NCBI GenBank assembly: GCA_018881555.1
Contig: JACAXG010000130.1
Location: 654,079 to 718,078 of the forward strand
Length of the DNA stretch: 64,000 nt
Direction: 5' to 3'
Source of the DNA: Amblyornis subalaris
Taxonomy: Eukaryota > Chordata > Aves > Passeriformes > Ptilonorhynchidae
The position numbers were made by a program, and so were the translations under genes. This document shows positions 13,836 to 26,696 of the stretch, one piece after another (within the stretch, counting starts at the first letter, position 1; every line of letters starts with the position of its first letter). Under the pieces are notes generated by a model that searched no databases, was not told where the DNA came from, and worked only from the letters and a program-made list of their open reading frames with translations.

Positions 13836-14297
13836 TTTCCTCCGTTCTGGGACGGCCCCGTTGCCATCAGCGTTCCTTGTATTCGCACATCTGGAATCAG
13901 GCACAGCTGGGAAGAGCTGCCTGCCGCTCCTGGTGCTTTGCTTGCCTCNGGAGAGCTGGGAAAACTCCCCTCACCGAGGAGCAATTAAGCAGGAGAGTTA
14001 ATAAATCCACGTGCAAGACGAAATGAGGATNGTGATGGCAGCAGCTCCCAGCATANGGGAAAGGTTTGGGAATTTGTGGTGTTTTCAGGAGTTTAGCCNT
14101 TTGTGGGAAGGCGTTTTTAGGGAGAAAAGCAGGTACAGGTGGGAGCACAGATTCCGTGGAGCAGGGGCACCTTCCCAGGGCTCAGCATCATCTCCAGCAT
14201 CAATCAGCAGCTCCTCAGAGAAATGCAATAGTAAATAAATTAAAAAAANCCCAAAAATATGGATAGAAAATTCCATCACAGTCAGCCCCTGGATCTT

Positions 14298-14531
14298 GAA
14301 TCCCAACCCATCGCACCGCCTGCCATGGGCAGGGACANCTTCCACCATCCCAGGTTGCTCCAAGCNNNGTCCANCCNGGCCTTGGACACTTCCAGGGATC
14401 CAGGGGCAGCCACAGCTTCTCTGGGAATTCCATCCCAGCCCCTCCCCAGCCTCACAAGGAAGAATTNCTTCCCCATATTCCATCTAACCCTGCCCTCTGG
14501 GTTCTTGCCATATTTTCCCCTTTGTCCTATT
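14298..14531 (-). mobile_element. CR1 LINE 3' fragment with cluster of Ns
   Basis: Carries in order the reversed CR1 blocks 'ctgccatgggcagggaca', 'ccaggttgctccaag', 'ccttggacacttccaggg' and 'ccatctaaccctgccct'. Five Ns lie within 14 bases (14366-14377), unlike the scattered single Ns elsewhere. Confidence 0.88.
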
Positions 14532-15493
14532 GAAGCACCCAATTCCCAGCAGGATGTGGGGCCTGGTTCACCTCGCCTTGGGATGAGAGGAATTTTCCCC
14601 CATCAGGAGCATTGGGCAGTGCAGCAAATCCGGCAAACATTGCTAAATAAATAAATCCTTGTTTATACCAGGGAAGTTTTCCTCAGGGCAGATCCACAGC
14701 GAGCGACNGAAATACCTGGATGTGGAAAGCCTCAGGCGGAATTTAATTCACATGGAAAATAATCCCACGATAAACCAGCACAAGGGCTGGGCGAATAAAA
14801 GGAGGNGGAAAAGTGAGGTTAAAATATGGCTCCATAAACCTGTAGCTATAAAACAGAAATCCCGGGAAAAGGAGTTTTCCCNCGTATTTTTCCGTTGCGT
14901 GGAATAAGGGGTGACCTTAAATAAAGCGACCACGCTGGTGGAGGAGCAGCACCCTCATCCTCCTGCCTTCCCAGGATCGGCCAAAACCTTGGAAGAACCC
15001 GGCCAGGTGGGCTCTGAAGGCTGGCACAGGGATTTATAACCCATTTTATGGGAACTTGGGAAGCAGGGAACTCCCCCCAGCAACCAGATCCCACNGGAGC
15101 TGCTCTTGGATCGCTCCCCCGCTTTCACCTGGGCTGAGCAGCAAGGGGGACATTCCCAGATTTCCAAGGAAGCACAGGGTCATTAGGGAGTGAAAGCAGG
15201 ATTAGGGAACGCAGCTAATGAATTGTACCAGCTGAATCCAGCGCTGGATTGGGAAGATTGCCTTAGATGAATTCCCGGCGCCGGTATCCTCTGGGCACGC
15301 GCTCACGGACAGGGAAGGATGGAAAAAGCCCTCTCCAGGTGGTTGGATATATCTGAAATATTCCAGGAATACCTGGGAGCATCAGTGGTGGTGTCCCTGT
15401 CCAGAGAGTGGGAATCCAGAGGCGATGGAGGTGGCCATGGTGGGAATGGAATAGGGACTTGAAGGACATTGTGTTGTGCTCAAGGGGTTATAT

Positions 15494-15958
15494 GGAATCA
15501 TGGAATGGTTTGGATGGGAAGAGACCTTAAAGCTCATTCCAATCCACCCCCTGCCGTGGGCAGGGATACTTTCCACTATCCCAGGTTGCTCCAAGCCTTG
15601 TCCAGCCAGGCCTTGGACACTTCCAGGGATCCAGGGGCAGCCATAGCTTCTCTGGGCAACCTGTGGAGGGTCTTCCCCCCCTCCCAGCCAGGAATTCCTT
15701 CCCAATATCCCATCTAACCCTGCCCTCTGGCAGTGGGAAGCCATTCCCTGTGTCCTGTCCCTCCATGCGTTGTCCCAAGTCCCTCTCCAGCTCTCCTGGA
15801 GCCCCTTTAGGCACTGGAAGGGGCTCTGAGGCCTCCCTGGATCCTTCCCTTCTCCAGGTGAACATTCCCAGCTCTCCCAGCCTGGCTCCAGAGCAGAGCT
15901 CCAGCACTTGGAGCAGCTCCGTGACCTCCCCTGGACTCTCTCGATCCCAATTGTCCCT
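15494..15958 (-). mobile_element. CR1 LINE 3' copy, about 465 bp
   Basis: One of the two longest CR1 copies in the window, from 'ggaatcatggaatggtttgg' through the block 'cctggagcccctttaggcac' to 'gtgacctcccctggactc'. Shares a long near-identical stretch with the copy at 21669 and extends further toward the element's 5' side. Confidence 0.93.
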
Positions 15959-16871
15959 GAGGATCAAAGTCAGCAAAGAGGGAAAAGCTGTGCTCATGGG
16001 GTGGGATTTCCCCTCTGGATCCCCATCCAGGGCCTTTGTGCACCTGCTCCTTTGGCTTTGCTGCTTCCCTGCTCTGCACCACATCCTGCTTCCCACATTT
16101 CCAGGGCTTGGGCATTTTGGNTGCTTTTCCACTAAAAAAACCCCCGATCCCGCTTCAGGAACAAAGATTTTATGACGAGTGAATTCCATCTGAGAGCAAA
16201 CCCGGCTTTAAACTCNAGGAATGTTGGATTTGAACCATTCCCTGCATTCCCCTCCCGCGTTTCTCCGCACTGAACGTGGATTTTCATGGGATGTTTGGGG
16301 CAGCTTTATCCTGCCTGTGAGAATTCCCTCCACCTTGGGATGTGGAGCGGCACAGGATGGGCTGAGAACATGGATTATCACCTGTCCTTGCCCCAAAACC
16401 AAGGAAGGCTGGGGCAAAATGCCGATGGAATTACTCAGGAATGTTCAGGAAAACGGACTTTGGATGTGAAAAATCAGCCCTTGGGCAAATCCAGCACGAA
16501 AAGGTCTCACGTTCACCTTTTTTTTTAATGGGATTTATCCAATTTCTAGCAAATGCATGGATTTCATGGAGAAACACGTGGAATATCTCAATGGCTGGAG
16601 AAGAGTGACTGGTTCAGATCCTTAAACCCAAATAAACCTCAGCCACCAAAGCATTTCCCATTGTTTTGCATTCCCACACCAAAAAAACCTGGAAGGGGGT
16701 TTCTGTTTGCTGAATCCTGCTGGCGTGAGCAGGGCCTTCCCGAAGCTCCAGCAGCTGCCAGGACACTGCTGGAAAACCGCCTCTCCTCCCTGCTGATTCC
16801 CAGAACTTCCCTGGGTTTCTGGGAGTTGTGTTCATCCCGCAAAATGGCAGCGAGGAAAAGGCAGAGCTTAT

Positions 16872-17080
16872 AAAATAATGGAATTATCTGGGTTGGAAAA
16901 AGTCCTCTGAGATCATCGAGTCCAACCATTCCCCAGCACTGATCCAGGGCCCCAAGTGCCACATCCACGTGGATTTTAAAGCCATCCCAGGGATGGGAAC
17001 TCCACCACTGCCTGACAACCTTTTCCGTGAAGGAATTTTCCCTCATATCCAACCTGAATCTCCTCTGCTTGCAAAGCTGT
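16872..17080 (-). mobile_element. CR1 LINE fragment, different subfamily
   Basis: Reads 'gggttggaaaaagtcctctg' and 'agatcatcgagtccaacca', then 'agtgccacatccacgtgg' and 'tgacaaccttttccgtgaag', the CR1 variety with the lysine-rich style 3' end rather than the 'gctcatccc' type. Confidence 0.88.
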
Positions 17081-17760
17081 GTTTGATACTGGGGGAATAT
17101 TCCCAGGACTCCCCCAAATTCGTGGCTGGATGCAAAGCCCTGGGATTGCTGGTGGTGCTTCCGTCGCCATTCCTCAATATCTCATCACCAGCATTAATGT
17201 CCCATTCCCTAATTAATTCCCTAATCAACCTCTGCTTTTCCAGGTGTAAACTCAGTGTGAGGCGAGTGGGGACGGTGCAGGAATAGGGAGAGCCGTGGGA
17301 GCAGGAGGAAGAGCTGTGGGACCATCAGACCCTTCCAGGACTGGGATTTGTGTGCCATTAATAAATACAGGGATAAATATTCCCCCCAGGCCGTGCTCAG
17401 GGAAAACACACAATTTCTCCCATTTGAGAGTGAATATTATGGGCTGTGCGTCCATAACTCGCCCCAGCTCCTGCCAATCCCCCAGGGATTTATTCCCCCC
17501 TGGCAGAGCCTGGCCAGGTGATCCCATTCCAGCACCGGCTTCGTTCATCCGACGTGAGAACAATTCCCCCAAGGACAATGTTCTCCCACGTGCAGCCGCT
17601 CCAGGATGTTTTGTGCCGGGAGTTGTTTTAACCCTGCGTGGTGGGAATGCTGTCATTTCCTTTCCCGCCGGCTTTTCCAGCTTTTGGTCCGTGCTCCATT
17701 GTTTGCCAAAGGCACCCAGGTGTGCTGAGATCCCCCAAACCCGCACTGGGATCCTGGAAT

Positions 17761-17850
17761 AGGCCGAATTGGAAGGGATCCACAAGGATCATCCAGCCCT
17801 GCACAGGACCATCCCAAAAAAGTCACTCCGTGCGGCTGAGTGTTGTGGAG
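17761..17850 (-). mobile_element. CR1 LINE fragment
   Basis: 'aattggaagggatccacaag' and 'gatcatccagccctgcacag' match the reversed 'ggatcatcgagtccag' class of CR1. Diverged and short. Confidence 0.65.
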
Positions 17851-18041
17851 CAGCTCCCGGGAATGAGATCCCAAAGCCACACTTGGCCTGGCAGTGGCAC
17901 ATCCAATTTCTCATTCTTGGCAGAAAAAGCAGGATATTCCCATTTTGCAAAGCACATCCCCAATCCTTGTGCACGATCCCATGGTCCTGCCCGCCTGGAT
18001 GTGCCGGCTGCACCAGGGATGAGCTCATCGGGAAACGTCAT

Positions 18042-18238
18042 AGATTCCCAGAATCCCAAATGGATTGGGTTGGAAGGGATTTAAAGGATTATTCCATTCC
18101 ATGCAGGGATGCCTTCCACCATCCCAGGTTTCTCCAACCTGGCCTTGGGCACTTCCAGAGATGGAGCAGCCACAGCTTCTCTGGGAATTCCATTCCAGTC
18201 CCTCACTACCTTCCCAGGGTAGGATTTCTCCCTAAAAA
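18042..18238 (-). mobile_element. CR1 LINE 3' fragment
   Basis: Starts with the 3' end 'cccagaatcccaaatgg' and 'attgggttggaaggga', then 'accatcccaggtttctcc', 'cacagcttctctgggaa' and 'ttcccagggtaggatt'. Missing internal bases indicate age. Confidence 0.85.
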
Positions 18239-19776
18239 CTCCACTTTAATTGAGGCTGCCCAGGCTAGGATTCCCCCACCTGTATCCCTGGGGAAAGGGC
18301 TGGGATCCCTCCCTTCCCAGACTGGATTCAGTCCTGCAACATTTTCCCCTCACAAACCCAAAGAGAAGATCCCAGAGAGAAAAAACCCAAATATTTTCCT
18401 TCTGCCAGCTCCAATGTTTTATAAACCATTCCCGGGAAACAGAGACAGTCCCAGCTTTGTTTGCAGCTCGGGCTGGAGACGCAGTGCAGGCACTGACAGC
18501 CTGGGATTGCTCCACTCCAAAGAATTCCTGCCTGGTGCAATCCAGAGCCTGCCAAGAAAATCCCCCCAGGCCTGGGCTGCTCCCAGACCAGGATAAATAT
18601 TGCACTTCCAGGCCAATTCCCGCTCTTTTCCAAAGCCAAGCCAGTTTCCTCTTGGAGATGTGAGTGTCACACACTAGGGGTGGGTGGGTTTTGCTCGTAA
18701 AACCTGAATTTTAGGTATTTTTGGGCNGGCGGATGCTCCCTGCCACCATGGATTTGATGCTTCAGGAACACTTGGGAATGGGGAATAGCGTCCTTGGAAG
18801 ACTCCAGCCACGTGCTGATGCTCCAGGAGGAGGAGAGAAAAAGCTCTTCCTTCCCAGGGTAAAATATTCCTGGCATTGAATCCAAACGTGGGACCTGTGC
18901 TGGACGAGCCAGGTTGGTGAGGTATTTTTACCTCAGAAATTAAGGATATTTTGGGACATTCCCAATATTTTTTTCCCTTCTCTTGTGTGTAAGGGCTGGA
19001 TCCCGGAAAACAGCAGCCCCTGGGCTGTGCCACCCCTGCCTTGGCCCCTCGTGCCATTCCCCCCTTAAACAGGGAATTTTGCTTTTAAAGGAGGCAGCAC
19101 TGGCATTGTCCAGTTCCCNTCACGTTGCTCCCATCAGGATTCCACTTTTATCCCATTTATTGCCACTCGGGATTGAAGGATCAGCACTTGAGGGGTTTCT
19201 AGTCCGGGAACACATTTTATGGCTCGGGTAAAAGGATCTTTTCCAGGTTTCAGGAGCAATCTGGGGGCCAAATCCTACCGTGTGGGATGTGACTCAGGAA
19301 TCTGCAGGAATTACAATGGCAATGTCTGGCTTGTCCACCGGTGGGGTTGTTGTTTTCCATGGGAACAAACACCGGGTTTTTTTCCCTGAGGTGGAGGGAA
19401 ATGAGCCATTCCTGTGGCAGCCACCTGGGAAAAGCAACACCTGCCCTGGGAATTATCCCCACAGCAGCCGAGCTGGGGCTTTCCAGGACTTTCTGCCTTC
19501 CGTGGGGGCTCCTCACCGCCCTGATTTTGTGGAAAATTGGGGTTAGGAAGCACAGGCTTTGCTGAGCATCCCCAGGGGAATGTAAATCCTGGTGGATCTT
19601 GAAGGAGGAGGAGCTGAAGNGAGCCCAAATGTTTTCCTTGGTGTCCCGAATCCCTTCACAGCCCAGGGATGGAGGCAGAGTTTGTGGGATGAAGCGGAAT
19701 TAATCCTGNATCCCTCAGGGCTCCGAGGCCCTCCCGCCTTCCCTCGCCTCCACATCCCAATCCCAGCTGGACTGTC

Positions 19777-19862
19777 AGAATTACAGGATGGTTGGGGTTG
19801 GAAAGGACCTTGAAGCTCTTCCCATTCCAAGGCAGGGACACCTTCCAGTATCCCAGGCTGCC
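19777..19862 (-). mobile_element. CR1 LINE 3' end fragment
   Basis: 'attacaggatggttggggtt' then 'ggaaaggaccttgaagctc' and 'caccttccagtatcccag'. About 85 bases. Confidence 0.78.
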
Positions 19863-21281
19863 CAAGGATTGGGTCCTCGTGTGCTGTGGAGCAAAGGAAG
19901 ATGAAGGATCTCTTAAAAATTGAGCCAAAAAAGTGCTCAAGCCCCAGTTTCCGATTTTTATCAGGANTGTCTCGGATGAAAATAATATTGGAAAAAGCAG
20001 CTTTTCCTCCTGGATGGCTGGAAGGAGCAGGGCAGGGCTGCAGCTCCAGGTGAGGCTGGAAAAGCCCCGAGGTGCCAAGGAAAGCGTCAGCCCAGCGTGT
20101 CCTGCTGGAGAGGCGTGGGATCAGGGAAACCCAGGCTGTGCCACGAGCTGCAGCTTCCTTGTTAAGCTTCCTTCCTTCCTAATTATTCCCATCCTGGAGG
20201 TGGATGGGCCCTTCATGGAAGATAAAGCCCCTTGGCAGCTGCTCCGTGTTTAAAATGCTCTTTATAATCAGCCTGGGAGGCCCCACGGCTGCTCCCGCTC
20301 CGTGTTCCCTCGGATCTAAGCCTGGCTCAGCTGGGAAGGGCTGATAAACCGGGCTTTAATCTCCCCTTCCCATTTCCAGGGCGCTCATTCCACGGATTTG
20401 TCTCCCAAGGACCCCGATGCGTTTAAAATGATCCGTCCTGGACGCCGGGGCTTTGCTTTTTAAACTTCCCTAAATCCCAGCTTGACCCAGGAAAGGTCAC
20501 CGGTGCCCCCCCCACGACATCCCAAGGCCTTGGATTTTTATTGGTTTGGTTTCCTGGATGATTCCCGAGAAAATCCTTCGCGGAGCGTTGTGGGATTTGG
20601 GAGGGATGCTCCATGTGGGAATGGCTCCTGTGGGGGGCTGGGAGCGGGAATGAGGAAGTCTGATGGCTGGAGTGGGAATGTGGGCATTCCCACCTTCGGT
20701 CACGGGAGTTGTTCAGACCTTGGGTCAATTTTCTTGTGATTTTGGCCTGGTTTTTGCTCTAAAGGAGAGGATTTTAACCCAAATTTAAGCGGAATTTACC
20801 AGGCAAGGTTTTCCACTCCTCAGCTGGCTGAGAACTGAAATGTTCATCCCTTCCACCTCTCACCAATCCCACTGGCAGCCCAGTTCTGTGTTTTCCTGGG
20901 AAGACGAGGCTCCTCCGACTCCCAAATCCCAAAGGCAACCTTTATTTCTTCCTTTGTATTTTTCCAACCTCTTTATCCCGTGGCTAAAGGATGAAGGAGC
21001 TCAGGGCTGCTCTGGCTTANGTTCCCTTCAGCTCCCCAAACATTCCAAAGTGCGGGAGAAGTGTGTGGGATCCTCCTGGAAAAGGCCACTCCCACGGTGG
21101 CAGTCGCTCCGTGTCCAGCCACGGCTTCCGGGACAGGCGGAAAAGCAAAGGCACAACAGCCAATCAATCCTTGATTAATCAGAGAAGGAGCTGGGAAGGA
21201 TACGGAAACAGAGCTGAAACTCCTTGGAAAAATTCCTGCTTGCTCCTGCCAGGCTGGAAACGGGAGCATGAGGAAAAAGGG

Positions 21282-21409
21282 TGTCACGGTCTGAGCCAAA
21301 ACTCCGCTAAAATCCCATTTTTCCCTGGAATAAACCATCCAAGCGGTGCCCGGATCGATGGGAAGGAACCCGCTCGGCTTTGCTGCCTTTATATCAAATT
21401 NGGGTGACA
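21282..21409. mobile_element. Possible short LTR remnant
   Basis: The segment begins TGTCACGGTCTGAG and ends GGGTGACA, giving matched TGTCAC/GTGACA termini as in retroviral-type LTRs. Songbird endogenous retroviral LTRs often start TGTCACGGTTT. It contains AATAAA (in 'ggaataaacc') but has no clear target-site duplication and is short for an LTR. Confidence 0.3.
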
Positions 21410-21668
21410 GCGAAATAATTCCACATTAAAATGATCCTACCTGGCTTGGGATTGATTTTCTGAGGAATTCTTTGCACTTTCGTTTAATCCCAACAAAAAA
21501 AGTGCCCAATTCCTCAGCCCCAAACACCTCTGGGACTGCCAGGAGATAAAAATGCCTTTATTTCCCATGTTTCCAGCGTGATTCCCACTTTGGTTTTATT
21601 CCTGTAAAGGGGCTTACATCCAATTGTGTTAAATACCCCCTGCGGCCCACACAGCCAGGAGAACCATT

Positions 21669-22041
21669 CATGGAATCCTGGAATGGTTTGGGTTGGAAAG
21701 GACCTTAAAGCCCATCCCATTCCACCCCTGCCATGGGCAGGGACACCTTCTACTATCCCAGGATGCTCCAACTTGGCCTTGGACACTGCCAGGGATCCAG
21801 GGGCAGCCACAGCTTCTCTGGGCAACCTGTGCCAGGCACTCCCCACCCTCCCAGCCTGGAATTCCTTCCCAATATCTCATCTAACCCTGCCCTCTGGCAG
21901 CGGGAAGCCATTCCCTGTGTCCTGTCCCTCCATGCCTTGTCCCAAGTCCCTCTCCAGCTCTCCTGGAGCCCCTTTAGGCACTGGAAGGGGCTCTGAGGTC
22001 TGCCTGGATCCTTCTCTTCTCCAGGTGAACATTCCCAGCTC
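21669..22041 (-). mobile_element. CR1 LINE 3' copy, about 373 bp
   Basis: Shows all the blocks of the 15494 copy in the same order, including 'ttaggcactggaaggggctc', but breaks off after 'gaacattcccagctc'. Flanks differ from those of the other copy, so this is a separate insertion of the same subfamily. Confidence 0.93.
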
Positions 22042-22991
22042 GTCTGCAAAGGAGAAAAGACAGGAAAAACATTTAGGTGGATGAATAAAATGATTTAAAA
22101 TTCCAAAGAAGCCTCTAAATTAGATTTTCCTGCAGGATGCAGCATTGGAATGGGGGGTGAAGATGCACGGGAGGAGCATCATCCCTGGTGGTTCTGCCTT
22201 TGGGGATGGAAATGGCTTCCCAAAATCCCTTTCCAGATGGGAAAACACTGTGGGAATGGTGCTGAGGAACCCCTCCCAGCTATGCCCCTGCGACCCTCGG
22301 GCTGATTCCCACCCAAAATCTTCTCCTCATTGATGGAATTCTTGCACGTCCTCTCACTCCAGGTTGGAATAACCACCTCAGCAGGACATTCCCGATAAAA
22401 ACTGATGGAAAATGCTGTGCTGACCCCTCCTGCAGGGAGAACTGGATAAGTACCAGGCTGGAACTGATCATTTCCCGGGAGAAATCCTGGCTTTTCCTGA
22501 AACCAGGAGTTTCTGAAGGACCTTCCACACACAGATCTTGACCTGGGCACCTCTCATGGAAGTAAAACGTTTTCCAGAGTGTCCACCTCTGTTTGGATTT
22601 GATTTTTTGGGAATAAAGGTGTGTGGCACTCCCAAATCCACAGTAAATAAAGACAAAAGTGTCATCGCTCCCGAGTTTACACCACACACTGGAATTCCAT
22701 GGCTCCTGCTTGCTTTGTCCCAGTCAGCTGAGCTTCCAAACCCCCAAATTAACGGGATCTCGTGGAGACTCGTCCGGCAGCACAAAGGCTCCCATTCAGG
22801 GAGTTTCAAGGAAACAATCCAAGAAAACGTTCCTTTCGGGAACATCCAGGCAATTCCTTGGGCTCCCTCCTTTAATCCCACATTTGCTCGGGGAGATTTA
22901 TCTATCCATGGAATGCTGATAAGGGGAGATGCAACCATCAGCACCTCGTGTGGAACCTGTTCCAGTTTTAAATTGCATCCTTAAAATCCCT

Positions 22992-23053
<62 letters not shown>
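22992..23053. repeat. TTG trinucleotide microsatellite
   Basis: About 20 uninterrupted TTG units, the longest pure microsatellite in the window and a likely polymorphic marker. Confidence 0.98.
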
Positions 23054-25690
23054 CCTGGCGCATTTTCAGGATTCCTAACGAGGAGATGACGACGATTCCC
23101 TGCTCCCAATTAACGAGTTTGTCCTTGAGAGGAGGAGCAGGGATCACAGGGATGGAAAGGAGGGAAAAATAAAGGTTTTCGTGGCCCGGGTGGCATCAAC
23201 ATCTCCATATCAATCCCTCCTGCTCCCGGCTGAGGAATATTTTTGCATTCCTCAGCCTTCCGGAGCCTTCCCTAAAAACATCTCCGGAGATCCCTTTGCT
23301 GGAGCTCGGGGTCAGGTGTAAACCGGAGGCTCTGCTGGGAAATGGGAATAATCCNGCTCTTTGGGAAGGCTTTGGAATAAATGATTGGATCTGTTTCAGG
23401 ACCGAGCGCTTTGAAGGGTCCAATTTGTGGTGGATCGAGCAGCACTCGAGAGGAGAAATCCAATAAAAAGGTGGAATGGCAGCACAAGAATGGAATAAAA
23501 TGATGGAGAAAACCACCGGGAAACAGCAAACAAACACTTCCATTCGAAGGCAAAACTGGGATAAATAATTGTGCTTAACAAAAGCAGCGTTAGCTCCACA
23601 ATTCCTTTAATTCATATTCCGTTCTCGGATCCGCAAACCCGGAGCTCCGCACGGCAGCGCCGCGAATATTCCCCCCACAAATTCTCCGCGAGGGGTAATG
23701 AGCAGGTTGAGACAATCCCAGGAAAATAATTCCAGCCTTCCCGCCGGGATAATGCGCCCTGATAACACCGTGCAGGGCCCCTGCCATTCCGCACGGGGAG
23801 AAACTTCTGCCGAGGAAAAAGGGAATTTATCCCGCGCGCGGTGCTTTCCCGATGGAGCCGGGCCGTGGATTTGGGGCCGAATTGGTGCTAAACCTCACTC
23901 GTTTATTTAAATTATTATTTGAATGCCCTCCGTCAGCAGAGCAGGCGCCATTTGATCACAGCACGGAGTTCAGCTTTATTTTTAACGAGCTTTATAAACG
24001 TATTAATCGGGAATTAAATTTCCAAAGTCGCTTCCTGGTGGCTGCAGTTCTCCGGGGCCGGAGGTTATCCCCGGGAAAGTTCAGCAGAAGCTGTTTGGGG
24101 TTATTTGGGGTGGAAAAATCTCTCCAAACGCTTCGTTTTGCTGACAAAAAATTCCAAAAAAAATACATTCCAATCATTCGGCCGCTCCAGCTCGTACCTC
24201 CAACCGGCACCTCCGTGTCTTCCCAAGGGTTCGTGCAGATCCCAAATGCAGAATCCAGCTTGGTAAATATATTGGGAATTACCTCAGATGAGGGCCACAG
24301 CTATTTGACAACTCTCATTGAGCGCTNCAACCCCTTCTCTCCGTTTTCCTGTGGAAAACCCGGCATCTCCACGTTTCAGTCAGGGCTGACTCCCAGATCA
24401 AGCTCTCCACGCTCGTTTTGGAGGAGCCTCAAAAGTGCTGGAGCTTCCTGCTTGGAAAATCACTCTCCTGACCTTGGTGAACGCTTTTAAATGGGAATTC
24501 TGGTGGTTTGGGCAAGGAAAAAAAAACCCTCTCCCTGAATTTTCCCACAGCAGAATCACTCCCTTGTAGCCAATGCCAACATTCCCGGGATTTTGCTGTG
24601 CCTGTTGGAGTTTTTCTAATGGAAGGGTTACTTTTATATATTAATAATGGTAAAATTGGAGCTGGAGAGTAGAGGAAACCAGGAATGGTGGCTTGATAAT
24701 CCCACTTATCCAGGTCTGTGGGGTTTTGGATAGGTTATAGGATGGCTCAAAGGATCCGAGCAGCACGAGGATCTGCATGGAAAAAGCAGGTGGAAAAGCT
24801 GGCCAAAGAAAGATTGGCTTTTCCTTTATTTCATCTCNTTTTCCAGTATTTGAACATTCAGGAATTGCTGTTCCCCACATCACCCCCCCCACAAGGGTTT
24901 GGATAATCTCCAGCGCCTCCAGAAGATTCCCGCGGGTTCAAGGCTGGGTTTGATCCCATGATCCCAGCGGAACACATCCCGGGATGCCCTCGGGGTGGGA
25001 ATGGCATGATTCAGCCCAGGNTGGGGTGGATTTTCCCAGAAATTCCAAAGTCCAGGGTGAGTCACAGGCAGCTCCTCCCTGGCCAGGCAGGAGCAGGGCT
25101 TTGCCCTTTGCCCACGGACAATGGGAGTGGGAAAGGGCAAATCCCTGGAGCTTTACCCCCAGGAGCATCCCTGCCCACACCAGAGGGGTTTTTATCCCAG
25201 CAATGACAAAATCTGGGATTTTATTGGCTTTTTATGCCAGACTGTCACATGCTTTCCTAAAAGACAAAAAAAAGAGGAAAAAAATGAGATTTTTCCTCTA
25301 AGGAGCAAAACTCAAGACCTAAGTGGGCACCCAGCGGGGCCTTTCCCTGAGAAAATGCAGGATTTTTCCCAGTTTCCACCAGCATTGTGTCCAGCCTGGT
25401 TTTCCAAGCCTCGAGTGGGGAGGATTTAGCGGAGCTCTGGCACTGCTCCCTGTCCCCTCCGGATCGCGTGGAGGCGTCGCTGCCAGCCCGGCGTTAATCC
25501 CTGTCTCTGGGAGGGATTATTCCATTGGGGCGGGAGTGAAAGGAAGAAGGAAGACAAATAATCCCCACTGAAAGGGAAAATAACAGCTCCCCGCGCCCCG
25601 CTGGCTCCAAGTGAAGCCCATCCCGCCGGGATCAGGAGGCGGTGGGAATCGCAGGGGGGTCATGGATGCAAGGGGAATTTTTTTTAAGTA

Positions 25691-25903
25691 AAAGAGGAGA
25701 AATTTAAATGGGATATTGGGAAGGAATTCTTCCCTGTGAGGGTGGTGAAGGACTGGAATGGAATTCCCAGAGAAGCTGTGGCTGCCCNCGGATCCCCGGA
25801 AGTGTCCAAGGCCGGGTTGGAGCAGCCTGGGATAGTGGGAGGTGTCCCTGCCCATGGCAGGGGGTGGAACCGAATCATCTTTACGGTCTCTTCCAATCCA
25901 AAT
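25691..25903 (+). mobile_element. CR1 LINE 3' fragment
   Basis: In sense orientation: 'gggaaggaattcttccctgt', 'gagggtggtgaaggactgg', 'cagagaagctgtggctgcc', 'gtgtccctgcccatggcag' and 'tctcttccaatccaaa'. The final octamer repeats are absent or degraded. Confidence 0.9.
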
Positions 25904-26350
25904 GGAAAATAAATCCCATGGAAAACAGAAGCTCTGAAGGACGATTGCTATAATTGTCTATTTTATTCCAATTCTGCTTTTTCTGCTGGGTTATATTCGA
26001 TGGAATGATGGATAACTGTTCAGAANAGGCTCCTGGACTCCTCCCTGCTCCATGTGCTGGCATTCCTAGGCAAGCAATTCCCAGGAAAACCCCCCCAGCA
26101 CATCCCCCAAACCCCTCAACCTCTTCCCTCTCCGAGGCACCCACGATCTGTTTGTTTGTTTGCTTTGAAAATGGAATTAAAATATGGGAGAGCTGTGCTG
26201 TGCTGGATCTCCCGGGAATCATCCCCTTTCCAATGTAAGCACCCACACAATCAAGCTGGGAATTATGCTCCAGCCAGGAGCTCATCTCCTGGTGCTAAAC
26301 TGGGATTTGGGATGCAGAGGCAGAGAGGGATGTGAACGTTTGTGTTGGGC

Positions 26351-26412
26351 AGGGATTTAAAATCCATGTGGATGTGGCACTCGGGGACATGGGTCAGTGC
26401 TGGGGCTCCATG
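26351..26412 (+). mobile_element. CR1 LINE fragment
   Basis: 'gggatttaaaatccatgtgg' and 'atgtggcactcggggacatg' match the sense strand of the CR1 variety seen reversed at 16872. Only about 60 bases. Confidence 0.65.
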
Positions 26413-26696
26413 ATCCACAGTTTTTCCAGCCTTAAGGATTGTGTGATTTTTTTGGGAGTCACCCTTTCTGGATCCATGCTGAAATCAAGGAGAACCTTTC
26501 CCGTGGCCGNTATTCCAGGAGGCAGCGGGTGCTGCTGCTCCCAGATCCAGCTGTTCCCAACATTCCCAGAGATGCCGGGAGGAGCTAGTCAGGATCTTTC
26601 CCTCCTGCTTCCTAAAGAGACAAAACAGGACACTACAAGGATGCTCATCCCTGGGGCATTCCTGAAGTGCATCCCGCAACCAAACAGTGAACTATT

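Larger units (their letters stand above)
1..14297. other. Intergenic DNA, distal downstream flank of RND3
   Basis: I see no gene here. Open frames of up to 366 codons exist because the DNA is GC-rich and poor in stops, but none shows a recognisable domain, splice structure or start context. Contents are CR1 fragments (2827, 7033, 11108), GGAT, GAG and ATTTC-type repeats, a G15 run at 4870-4884, an A run at 12058-12077, a diverged direct repeat pair (1490/2482) and candidate conserved segments near 10.7-10.96 kb and 12.8 kb. Confidence 0.7.

Noticed and set aside
23852..24490. 212-codon open frame on the plus strand
   Set aside because: It looks protein-like over short stretches, but it covers the AT-rich candidate regulatory element and resembles no family I know. 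Without homologs or splice support it is not called.
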